Below, in pieces: positions 13,845 through 21,177 of a stretch of 25,509 nucleotides of DNA. The translations under genes and the position numbers were made by a program. Numbering within the stretch: position 1 is the first letter of the stretch; every line of letters starts with the position of its first letter. A model generated the notes under the pieces. The model had not been told where the DNA came from. It saw only the letters and a program-made list of their open reading frames with translations, and ran no database searches. Source of the stretch: a virus; IMG/VR virus record IMGVR_UViG_3300026521_000324, positions 1 to 25,509 of that record; one strand, written 5' to 3'.

Positions 13845-15334
13845 TAATTTTCCTTTGTCCAAATATATTTGAGATGTCCAGCATCAAACATTTTTCGATA
13901 ACCAGTTTTCAGAACAATTTCTTCCTCCGTTAAATCGTCAGAATAATTTTCTTTAAATTCTTCTAGATTTTTTAATTTATGTTTTTGAAACTGACTTCTA
14001 TGTATCGGTTTAGTACGCCATTTAGTAATTTTATAATAATAATACGAAGGATTGGTAATTTCTATAAATCTAAAACCTAATTTAGAGTATATATTATTTT
14101 TTGAAAATACCCATCTTCTATTACCATACGAAATTACACTCGAAGGATTATAATTTCTAATAAAATATTTAAATAATTTACTAGCGCCACCGATAATTTG
14201 AATATTGAGTTTAGAACAAAACCTAATTAATTCATATTCGTATTCCTTATTGAATCTTGGTTTCCCAAAAGTCATCATTGCTAATAATTCATCTTCGCTA
14301 TATAATCCTAATTTAATTTTAGAATATGAAAAACCCTGCAAATGATTTTCATTTAGAAAACTTCTTGCTATATGTGATGGAACTAACCTTACCTTTAATT
14401 TTCTAGCATAATATCTTTTTTCATAACTACCAAATTTGGCATTTATCTTCGACTGCCAAATACCAGGAATATGATTTATTTCATCTTCATTTATTTGAAA
14501 TAAATGAATATCTTTTTTTTCGGCTTCGTTAACTTTTATAAAATGCCGATCTCTGTAAAATTCTTTTGGATGTTTAGTATGATTAACTTGACCATAACTA
14601 TGCCAATAAATACCATTTACTTCTATAGCAAACTTATATTCTGGAATATAAAAATCCAATTCCGTTTTATTATCTAAAACTTTTCTAGTACCTGTAAAAA
14701 TATTAAAATTTTTTACTAATAAATCATTGGTATTATCTAATAAATATTTAACTTTCTTTTCCGTTTCCGGAATTTTATATTGAGTTTTAACACTTATTTT
14801 AAATTTTCTAAGATATTTTTGCACTATTTGCTTAGATATTTTTAAACGATTTTGAACTTCTAAATAATCGATTATATATTCGCCACCCTTTTCTACCAAA
14901 AATTCTTTTATAAATAATTCCTTATCTAATAAATACTTTGCATTTTCTCCATAAAGTTTTCTTAATTTAGTCTCGGTTTGTTTATATCTACTTGCATCGG
15001 AGAACTTTTCTTTTCCGATATTTGATAAATACGAACTTCCTTTTTTACAAGATAAACTACAGAAACTTCCAGGACGAGAATTAGCCAAATTCACCATTTT
15101 ATTACAATTATTTCCTTTACATAATAAATCGCCCTTCGTGTAATGATTCAGATAAAAAGAAACTTTCGACCGAATATCAGTTTTTATATTTTGAATTTCA
15201 TTTAACTTTGCATCGATAAAATAGTTTTCTATAATTTCTCTTTCTTCGGAAAGAATATTTTTTAATAAATGTGAATTTAATATTCCACGTTTATCAAAAT
15301 ATTTTTCGAAAGTATATTTCCTAGGTTCACCCAC
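13844..15334 (-). CDS. Homing endonuclease, PD-(D/E)XK/Vsr-like, with zinc and GNAT-like domains
   Basis: 496 residues, starting at GTG with AAAGGAGAGTAA ahead. Residues 72-96 hold a Cys4 site (C-x4-C-x14-C-x3-C). A helical DNA-binding stretch follows. Then comes a nuclease core ELDFYIPEYKFAIEVNGIYWHS (split here as ELDFYIPEYK and FAIEVNGIYWHS, 225-246), with Asp227 and Glu238 as likely metal ligands and a downstream HLFQINEDE. This is the pattern of Vsr-like/EDxHD homing endonucleases in phages. The last ~220 residues (NENHLQG, KIKLGLYSED, YELIRFCSKL, GGASKLFKYF, SKLGFRF) look like an acyltransferase (GNAT)-type fold. The gene sits directly before the beta' C-terminal gene, and its last codons (AAG GAA AAT TAA) supply that gene's SD. 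It is paralogous to 16663-18234. Confidence 0.8.
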   Translation of the reverse strand: MGEPRKYTFEKYFDKRGILNSHLLKNILSEEREIIENYFIDAKLNEIQNIKTDIRSKVSFYLNHYTKGDLLCKGNNCNKMVNLANSRPGSFCSLSCKKGSSYLSNIGKEKFSDASRYKQTETKLRKLYGENAKYLLDKELFIKEFLVEKGGEYIIDYLEVQNRLKISKQIVQKYLRKFKISVKTQYKIPETEKKVKYLLDNTNDLLVKNFNIFTGTRKVLDNKTELDFYIPEYKFAIEVNGIYWHSYGQVNHTKHPKEFYRDRHFIKVNEAEKKDIHLFQINEDEINHIPGIWQSKINAKFGSYEKRYYARKLKVRLVPSHIARSFLNENHLQGFSYSKIKLGLYSEDELLAMMTFGKPRFNKEYEYELIRFCSKLNIQIIGGASKLFKYFIRNYNPSSVISYGNRRWVFSKNNIYSKLGFRFIEITNPSYYYYKITKWRTKPIHRSQFQKHKLKNLEEFKENYSDDLTEEEIVLKTGYRKMFDAGHLKYIWTKEN

Positions 15335-15349
15335 TTACTCTCCTTTATA

Positions 15350-15721
15350 TTATCCTGAAGCTTTTCTACAATTACTAGAACAAAATTTTTCTGGAATATT
15401 ATATTTAACCCAAACTAAATTTTCACAATTTGGATTATTACATTGTAAATCATCCAAGGTATATTCGAAAAAATAACAAATGCATTTTAATTGGAAAAGA
15501 TCATTGTAAATATTATTAAAAATATCATCTTTTAACCACCCAATATTTTCTTCCCAATATAATTTAATTTCCTGAACTAAATCGCAGTCGTTTTTAATTA
15601 ACCTTAAATATCTTGGAACAAAATTACCATCACGATCTGTAAATTTAATATAATCCTCTAATTTTTCATTTGGGATTAAATTAAGTAATCGTTTTTTATT
15701 ATGATTTATATTATTAATCAT
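15350..15721 (-). CDS. Truncated homing endonuclease (N-terminal zinc region only)
   Basis: 123 residues ending ...CNNPNCENLVWVKYNIPEKF then CSSNCRKASG. Its four cysteines (94, 99, 114, 118) have exactly the spacing C-x4-C-x14-C-x3-C of the next gene's endonuclease, and the surrounding residues match (FCSSNCRK against FCSLSCKK). The nuclease and C-terminal domains are absent, because the frame stops two residues after the fourth zinc-ligand region. The SD is poor (ACAGAGAA), and the start overlaps the stop of the J-domain gene. I read it as the remnant of a third family member, though a free-standing DNA-binding fragment could still be made. Confidence 0.65.
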   Translation of the reverse strand: MINNINHNKKRLLNLIPNEKLEDYIKFTDRDGNFVPRYLRLIKNDCDLVQEIKLYWEENIGWLKDDIFNNIYNDLFQLKCICYFFEYTLDDLQCNNPNCENLVWVKYNIPEKFCSSNCRKASG

Positions 15722-16205
15722 TTCTCTGTTTTACCGCCTTTAGTAAAATATCTTTGTATTTATTGGCTAATTGACTTTTTTCAATATCCGGATAAATTCC
15801 TGAATCTGGATGATATAATTTCTGAATTTCTTTCCATCTATATTTTATTTCGTATTTTGTAACTTCTTCTGCTTTATAAAAATCATAAAATTCCATAGCT
15901 GGCTTAATTTCAGTAATCTTTTCCTTTCTTTTTTCTTTAGCTTTTTGCTCTATATAATCTAAAATTTTATTATAAAATCCGTTGCCAAAAATAAACCATT
16001 TGGGTTTATTTTCTCTAGCTAATTCAAAGGTATTATATTTTGAAATATGATCAAATAATTTATATATTCCATAAAAAAGAATACTAAAAATAATTATTAA
16101 GCTGAATAAAATAGTTAAAGATATTGTCCAAAAATAAATAGCGAGTATTACAAAAATCCAAGATAGAAGATTACCAATCCATGTATAAGCAATATTATTT
16201 TTCAT
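15714..16205 (-). CDS. Membrane-anchored J-domain-like protein
   Basis: 163 residues. Residues 7-50 are hydrophobic and probably form two membrane helices. A charged linker rich in Lys/Glu follows (85-100). The C-terminal ~55 residues resemble a J-domain: YRWKEIQKLYHPDSG (122-136) has the HPD tripeptide at 132-134 after a helix-II-like segment, followed by a helix-III-like QLANKYKDILLKAV. J-domains stimulate Hsp70 (DnaK) ATPase, so the phage could recruit the host chaperone to the membrane. The domain is short and helix I is not obvious, so the match rests on the HPD context. Located inside the island between the two beta' genes, with no evident link to polymerase function. Confidence 0.6.
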   Translation of the reverse strand: MKNNIAYTWIGNLLSWIFVILAIYFWTISLTILFSLIIIFSILFYGIYKLFDHISKYNTFELARENKPKWFIFGNGFYNKILDYIEQKAKEKRKEKITEIKPAMEFYDFYKAEEVTKYEIKYRWKEIQKLYHPDSGIYPDIEKSQLANKYKDILLKAVKQRND

Positions 16206-16206
16206 A

Positions 16207-16455
16207 TTAAGCTCTTATACTCACTCTAACGAAATGATTATTATATTCCTCGGGAATATTAAATAATTCTCTTCCGTAACTTGTTATATCAACATCATTA
16301 AAAGTAACAATATTATTTATAATATTACTACCTCGTCTGAATGTATCAAATACCTTTTTATCATTTAAATATAAATGACCAGATTTTAATTCAAGATTTT
16401 CTCGAATACTGAATGGAAATTCTTTTCCATCTATAACATATATTGCTTCGGTCAT
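16207..16455 (-). CDS. Hypothetical protein, 82 aa
   Basis: MTEAIYVIDGKEFPFSIREN... is a beta-rich looking small protein with LKSGHLYLNDKKV in the middle and VRVSIRA at the end. No family recognised. SD AAAGGAAATAAC precedes ATG. Lies between the 65-residue protein and the J-domain protein in the inter-beta' island, with very short gaps. Confidence 0.7.
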   Translation of the reverse strand: MTEAIYVIDGKEFPFSIRENLELKSGHLYLNDKKVFDTFRRGSNIINNIVTFNDVDITSYGRELFNIPEEYNNHFVRVSIRA

Positions 16456-16465
16456 GTTATTTCCT

Positions 16466-16663
16466 TTATTTAATCATTTCTACATCAGATATTAATCTAT
16501 CTAATGTATCTCGAAGGTCTTTCGCTTCTTTTAAACTCAAATAAATATCTGATCCAGAATCATCCACATTGGCTTCAAATGATTCTATATTTGGAAAATC
16601 ATTTTCTTTCAGACATGTGTTTACTTCGGTTGCACTTATTTTTTTAAGAACTATTAATTTCAT
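16466..16663 (-). CDS. Hypothetical protein, 65 aa
   Basis: Starts MKLIVLKKISATEVNTCLKE and ends ...LDRLISDVEMIK: two or three strands then helices. No family recognised. I chose the ATG at 16661-16663 because GAGGAG lies just ahead and the ATG overlaps the TAA of the endonuclease (TAATG). Longer versions in this frame begin inside the endonuclease gene without an SD. The SD is provided by the last endonuclease codons. Confidence 0.7.
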   Translation of the reverse strand: MKLIVLKKISATEVNTCLKENDFPNIESFEANVDDSGSDIYLSLKEAKDLRDTLDRLISDVEMIK

Positions 16664-18234
16664 TATTTCTCCTCTTTTATCCATTCGTATTTTAAATTTC
16701 CACAATTATAAATTTTTCTATAACCATTTTCAAGCATAATTTGTTTTTCGGTTTTAGAATCTTTATAATTTGGTAAATGTTTTAATTTTGACTTAATAAA
16801 TTTATATCTAGTAAACAATTCTCCATTTTTAGTATAACTATAACTAGGTAAAGATTCTCCTATAAAAGTAAAACCCAAAGTCAGATATAAATTTTTATTT
16901 GAATATGCTATTCTTTTATTCGCATATGATAAAATACTTTTTGGTCGATAATTTTTAATAAAATACTTAAATAATTTACTAGCTCCTCCAACCACAGAAG
17001 TATTTAAAATATTACAGAATCTTATTAATTCATATTCGTATGTTTTATCGTACCTTGGAGTACTAAAAGTCATTAAACTGACCAAAGTATCTTTATGATA
17101 TAAACCCAGTTTTATTTTACCAGGAGTACTTCCCTGCAAATGATTATTTTCTAAAAATAATTTAGAATCTTTAGAAGATACCTCTTTAACGATCAACTTT
17201 CTAGCGTAGTACGATTTGATATTTTTTCCAAGTTTATTCCGAATAATACTTTTCCAAATATCTTTCTTTTGTATCCATTCATTTTCAAAAATATGTAATA
17301 AATTGAAATTTTTTTCTTCCATCACTTGAGTTTTTTCTAAATGTTTAAATTTATATTTATATTCTTGATCAATTTTACTTAAACCAAAACTATGCCAATA
17401 CAAACCATTATATTCTATAGCTAAATTATATTTCGGTATTAAAATATCAATTTCTTTACCTATTAATGATTTATCATTTTCAATAGTTTCTATATTTAAA
17501 CTATTAATGAATGAATTTACTTCCTTTTCTCCTTCGGAATATTTAAGATTTTTTATTTGATATTCTATACCAAGCTTTCGGAATTGTTTGTATGGTAAAG
17601 TTTCGGAACAATTAAAATATTCTCTAAATAATTTCCATTTAATTTTTTTATTTTTATCTAAAAAATTTTTTATAAGAAAATCTCTATTATAAAATAATTC
17701 CTTATTCTGTCGGTGACCAAGAATTATATTATTAATTCTTTTCTTTCTTAGTAAAATATTTTCTTCTTCTAAAATTATTCGATTTTTAAAATTATCCTTT
17801 CCTGGACGATTGTCCCAAGAACCATATTTTTCAATAATTGTTTTTTTACGTTTTTCCAATCTTTTTCCCGCGTTTTCTTTTTCCCGAGTAGATGAATTTT
17901 TTTTATTTTTTGGATCAGTATTAAAACATTTTAAATTACAATATCTTTTAACATATGGTCCGCGATTTGGATTAGCTTTTTCTATTTTAAATTTTAATTC
18001 TTTAAAACATGTTTCGCATAAAGGTTTTTGGTTATAATCATTTTTTATACACCACAATAAATCCCCAAACGATATAGATTCTTTATTTGGAATATTATTT
18101 AAATAAGTATAGATATCCCTTACCAAATCCACATCCTTCTTTAAAGTAAAACTATTTAATTTTTCATTACCATTTTTATCAAAGAATTGAAATTTATATA
18201 TTTTTTTAAGAAGTTCTTCCTTCATTAAACTCAT
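16663..18234 (-). CDS. Homing endonuclease, PD-(D/E)XK/Vsr-like, with zinc and GNAT-like domains
   Basis: 523 residues, paralogous to 13844-15334 over most of its length. Cys73, Cys76, Cys99 and Cys103 form an N-terminal zinc site with different spacing from its paralog. Nuclease core: SEGEKEVNSF (233-242), GKEIDILIPKYN (259-270) and LAIEYNGLYWHS (271-282), with Asp263 and Glu274 as likely metal ligands, followed by HIFENEW. The C-terminal GNAT-like region includes NNHLQG, KIKLGLY, YELIRFCN, VVGGASKLFKYFI and LTLGFTF, ending NGYRKIYNCGNLKYEWIKEEK in shortened agreement with the paralog's GYRKMFDAGHLKYIW. Its start overlaps the end of the beta' N-terminal gene by 29 bases, with AAGGATAAAATAG as SD. 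A homing gene abutting the conserved polymerase gene it interrupts is the expected arrangement. Confidence 0.8.
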   Translation of the reverse strand: MSLMKEELLKKIYKFQFFDKNGNEKLNSFTLKKDVDLVRDIYTYLNNIPNKESISFGDLLWCIKNDYNQKPLCETCFKELKFKIEKANPNRGPYVKRYCNLKCFNTDPKNKKNSSTREKENAGKRLEKRKKTIIEKYGSWDNRPGKDNFKNRIILEEENILLRKKRINNIILGHRQNKELFYNRDFLIKNFLDKNKKIKWKLFREYFNCSETLPYKQFRKLGIEYQIKNLKYSEGEKEVNSFINSLNIETIENDKSLIGKEIDILIPKYNLAIEYNGLYWHSFGLSKIDQEYKYKFKHLEKTQVMEEKNFNLLHIFENEWIQKKDIWKSIIRNKLGKNIKSYYARKLIVKEVSSKDSKLFLENNHLQGSTPGKIKLGLYHKDTLVSLMTFSTPRYDKTYEYELIRFCNILNTSVVGGASKLFKYFIKNYRPKSILSYANKRIAYSNKNLYLTLGFTFIGESLPSYSYTKNGELFTRYKFIKSKLKHLPNYKDSKTEKQIMLENGYRKIYNCGNLKYEWIKEEK

Positions 18235-19750
18235 CTATTTTATCCTTGTATATTTTCTGAATTGCTAATTTCATATTTCTTTCAAAAACTTTTCCCATCA
18301 TTGATCCAGTTTTTATAAGATTCTTAACATATTCCGGGGCTTCCTGCATAGCTTCGAAATATAATAATCTTTCATCTGCAGAAAGATTATCTAATTCTAG
18401 CATTTCTATAATTTCATTTGGAGAATCCCCGTATGCTCTTGCTAACATATAACCAGACATACTCCATTTATATAAATTAGGTTGTCTTTCAACAATCATT
18501 TTAAAATCGGAAATATAGTTTTTAAGAAAATCCGTTAAATCGTCTTCTGGTATAGATATTTCAAAGTTTTTATCAAAACTGTCATACACATATTGAATAT
18601 ATTCGACTATACTAAATAATTTAACATCTCCCTCTTTCTCTATAATTTCGATTTCGTTTTCTTCGTATTTGAGAAATAGATATCTGAGTAGTTCGGGTAA
18701 GAATAGCTTTTTTACGCTTTCTTCTGGAAGACCGATTTGATAAGGTTTTAGAACTGGATTGGGAACAATTACCGCTCTTTGAGAAAATTCTATAGTTTTA
18801 CCAGTTAACGATTCTTTAACGTAATTTTTATTTTTTTGAAAATTAAATTGCAAAATCTCATCGTAGATATCGTTAACGGAATCTTGATACTTGTAAACAG
18901 TGTTTCCAAAAAAATCCGAATTAGCGTTATAAAGATTATCCATGATACTAGTACCTCTGGAAATATTTTTAAGTATCTCAATATACGCTTTTGAAATTGG
19001 GTGTGGAATAATCTTAACATTTGAAATTTTAATAACCTGTCTTGAACCAGGAGGAGTTACTAGAACGTAATTAATAAATATATACTCAATGTATTTACCA
19101 TTCAGTTTATCCGTTATTAAATGTCTGTATTTGTAGACCAAATCATCATTCTGTTTCTCTTCTTCGGTTAAAGGTGTTTCTAAAATTTCCCCAGTTTCTT
19201 CGTTTGTTATATAAAATTTTTCCTTCTTTTCATCCTTTAAATAATTAAATAATAATCGTAAAGAATTGATATCAAATACTGGAAAATCAGTTAAACAATT
19301 TTCGAGTTCTTTTTCGGAAATTTTTGATAATTTTAATAACTTTTCTTTGGAAAAGCTATATAAATAAGGTACTTCCTTATTTGAATTATATTGAAATTTA
19401 TTCAATATATTTTTAATTGCATTAAATCCAAATACCTCTTGAAGAGCGTTTTTAAAATCTGGATTAATAACATAGATCCCTTCTGGTAATAGTATTTTCG
19501 CAAATTGTTCATTACGTCTATCGGATGTATTACATTCGACTCCGCAGATATCGCATATTTCGTTTTTATTAATACGGCTGAATAATTTTCCACATTGACA
19601 TTTATAGTTTTTTACTGGACCAAATATCTGCTCGGAATATAAGGAATCTTTGCTAAATAGGTTGTGTTTATTACTTGTGTATATAGCTGGATTCGTTACT
19701 TCGGGTAACGAATCCACTCTCGCATATTCTTTAAAATTCAATGTAATCAT
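18206..19750 (-). CDS. Phage RNA polymerase beta' subunit, N-terminal half
   Basis: 514 residues. LYSEQIFGPVKNYKCQCGK (37-55) and EICDICGVEC (64-73) reproduce the RpoC zinc ribbon (GLFCxRIFGPxKDYECLCGK...VICxxCGVE), with Cys51, 53, 66 and 69. TPPGSRQVI (232-240) matches LPPDLRPLV. LTGKTIEFSQRAVIVPNP (315-332) matches LLGKRVDYSGRSVITVGP. KPYQIGLPEESVKKLFLPEL matches LHQCGLPKKMALELFKPF. RQPNLYK (422-428) matches RQPTLHR, just before where the catalytic loop should come. Instead of that loop the protein continues ~85 residues into a helical tail. The Asp triad is in the next polymerase gene at 13844. The ATG follows AAAAAGGAATAGA. The tail may help hold the two halves together or be acquired sequence. 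Confidence 0.95.
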   Translation of the reverse strand: MITLNFKEYARVDSLPEVTNPAIYTSNKHNLFSKDSLYSEQIFGPVKNYKCQCGKLFSRINKNEICDICGVECNTSDRRNEQFAKILLPEGIYVINPDFKNALQEVFGFNAIKNILNKFQYNSNKEVPYLYSFSKEKLLKLSKISEKELENCLTDFPVFDINSLRLLFNYLKDEKKEKFYITNEETGEILETPLTEEEKQNDDLVYKYRHLITDKLNGKYIEYIFINYVLVTPPGSRQVIKISNVKIIPHPISKAYIEILKNISRGTSIMDNLYNANSDFFGNTVYKYQDSVNDIYDEILQFNFQKNKNYVKESLTGKTIEFSQRAVIVPNPVLKPYQIGLPEESVKKLFLPELLRYLFLKYEENEIEIIEKEGDVKLFSIVEYIQYVYDSFDKNFEISIPEDDLTDFLKNYISDFKMIVERQPNLYKWSMSGYMLARAYGDSPNEIIEMLELDNLSADERLLYFEAMQEAPEYVKNLIKTGSMMGKVFERNMKLAIQKIYKDKIDEFNEGRTS

Positions 19751-19786
19751 TCTATTCCTTTTTAATTTTTACTGTATTTATTATAT

Positions 19787-20431
19787 CTATAAAGCTAATC
19801 CTCTATCGAAAGATATGTTTATATCCATCGGTTTCGTGATAAGAATATCAAAATTTCGATTTTGATATTCTTCGGTTTCTTCTAAAAAATCCAAAATTTG
19901 CCTTCTAATATAGGATAACGCCGATATAACATCACTAAGCGAAATGATATTTTTTGGAAGCGTTACGTTAGTTAAAACTATATCAAAATCTTTAGCCAAT
20001 GAATTATCAAATGAAGTACCATTAAAAATCATTTTTTCTATAACTCGGTTATATTCATGATATTGGTCATACAAATTATTTGAAAATTTAATAAATTTTG
20101 GATATTTATTCAATTCGAATGGGACCGGATCGGTAACATCCAGAATTGAATCCAAATTTTGAACTCGTATTTGATCAAATGGTCGATTCAATCGTAGATC
20201 AAACCATTTGGAAAAAGTTGGAAAATATAATTTTTCTCCATTTTGCCAATATTCTTTTCTTCCAGTATTCCATAAAATAGCATAACCATTATAATTATTA
20301 TAATTATATCTGCTACCTACGTAGGTACTATTGGAAAACTCTAAAATTATATCCTTTCTAGGAAATTCTTTATTTTTTATATGTTTCTCGAAAATTCTTT
20401 TGTATTGTTTTTCAAAAAAATATCTTACCAT
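19787..20431 (-). CDS. Hypothetical protein, 214 aa
   Basis: No family recognised. Tyr/Asn-rich N-terminal half (TYVGSRYNYNNYNGYAILW, then NTGRKEYWQNGEKLYFP), which loosely recalls single W-x-x-N-G-K units of the repeat protein encoded at 21178-21936. The C-terminal half is helical and charged, with ISLSDVISALSYIRRQ and FLEETEEYQNRNFDIL. No membrane segment. The start follows AAAGAGGTTTT. It lies upstream of the beta' N-terminal gene by about 36 bases, so it is probably co-transcribed with it. Confidence 0.75.
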   Translation of the reverse strand: MVRYFFEKQYKRIFEKHIKNKEFPRKDIILEFSNSTYVGSRYNYNNYNGYAILWNTGRKEYWQNGEKLYFPTFSKWFDLRLNRPFDQIRVQNLDSILDVTDPVPFELNKYPKFIKFSNNLYDQYHEYNRVIEKMIFNGTSFDNSLAKDFDIVLTNVTLPKNIISLSDVISALSYIRRQILDFLEETEEYQNRNFDILITKPMDINISFDRGLAL

Positions 20432-20450
20432 AAAACCTCTTTAATTTAAT

Positions 20451-21161
20451 TTAAGAACTACAAGAACTAGATGAACTACAAGAACTAGATGAACTAGATG
20501 AACTAGATGAACTAGATGAACTACAAGAACTAGATGAACTACAAGAACTAGATGCTAAAATAGCGGTTGTAAAAAGGGTATTATCATCCGAATCTCGAGT
20601 AGTTGAAGATCTAGTTGAAGATCTAGTTGAAGATCTAGTTGAAGATCTAGGAAAAAGTTCATTTATAAAACTCTCCCCATATATTTCCGAATAATCTTCT
20701 TTTTGTGGATGTATTGGAGAGGCTAAATCTATAATTTTCTTAAGAGTTTCAATTTTTTTAATACTTGAAATACCTTTTAATTCCGAGTACGGAACATGAT
20801 TAATTACAATACCAAAAACTTCTAAACACATATCCAAATATTTTTTATTATCTAATAATAATAAATGCCAAATTTCATCAGCCTCTTCGTCAAACATTTC
20901 AAACCCCTCTTCGGATACAGAAGAAGCATATAAAAAATGAAAAAGTCTTTCTCGAGCAGATATGAAACTACTATCTGGAAATTTTTCTAAAAATCTTACT
21001 TTTACATATTCATCCGTATTTTTATAGTTATGGAAATTATTATTAAAATCCGCAACTGGAATTTTTTTCTTTCCATTAACAGCGTGCATAAATTCTAACG
21101 CTTCCTCTAATTCTTTAATCTTTGCTTGATCGTTTTTATTTTTTCTAAATAAACTAAACAT
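20451..21161 (-). CDS. WH-motif domain protein with Ser/Cys repeat tail
   Basis: 236 residues. Residues 70-125 contain DEIWHLLLLDNKKYLDMC then LEVFGIVINHVP. This resembles the pattern D-E-x-W-H-x-H-I-L-D-x-x-x-Y...C...F-G...H-x-P known from bacterial proteins often labelled glycine-rich domain proteins, which also tend to end in Cys/Gly/Ser-rich tails. Here the second His of W-H-x-H is Leu. The tail has four Arg-Ser-Ser-Thr units (about 172-187), an acidic spacer, and eleven (Ser/Cys)-Ser-Ser triplets with four cysteines to the last residue. Function is unknown. The tail could be surface-exposed, cross-linked or modified. SD AAAGGAAAAAA precedes ATG. Confidence 0.7.
   Translation of the reverse strand: MFSLFRKNKNDQAKIKELEEALEFMHAVNGKKKIPVADFNNNFHNYKNTDEYVKVRFLEKFPDSSFISARERLFHFLYASSVSEEGFEMFDEEADEIWHLLLLDNKKYLDMCLEVFGIVINHVPYSELKGISSIKKIETLKKIIDLASPIHPQKEDYSEIYGESFINELFPRSSTRSSTRSSTRSSTTRDSDDNTLFTTAILASSSCSSSSSCSSSSSSSSSSSSSSCSSSSSCSS
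20455..20553 (-). repeat. Eleven tandem 9-bp repeats coding (Ser/Cys)-Ser-Ser
   Basis: On the plus strand the units read GAACTACAA (4 copies) or GAACTAGAT (7 copies), in the order CAA, GAT, CAA, GAT x4, CAA, GAT, CAA, GAT by their last three bases. The two unit types decide whether a triplet starts with Cys or Ser. The array runs up to the stop codon and is identical within unit types, so it is recent or gene-converted. Confidence 0.9.
20601..20648 (-). repeat. Four tandem 12-bp repeats coding Arg-Ser-Ser-Thr
   Basis: Four perfect copies of AGTTGAAGATCT on the plus strand (Arg-Ser-Ser-Thr on the coding strand). This second minisatellite has a different unit length from the one 50 bases away in the same gene. 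Confidence 0.9.
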
Positions 21162-21177
21162 TTTTTTCCTTTATTAA

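Noticed and set aside
17810-18037. Plus-strand ORF within the endonuclease gene
   Set aside because: Antisense shadow of the zinc-module region; no SD.
13844-18234. Split intein or trans-splicing joining the beta' halves
   Set aside because: V-L-H-N at the start of beta' C recalls an intein C-terminal block, but it is followed by His rather than Cys/Ser/Thr, and no intein N-terminal motif is present at the end of beta' N.
13844-18234. Group I or II intron hosting the endonucleases
   Set aside because: The endonuclease frames overlap or touch the polymerase frames and there is no non-coding room for a ribozyme core next to them.
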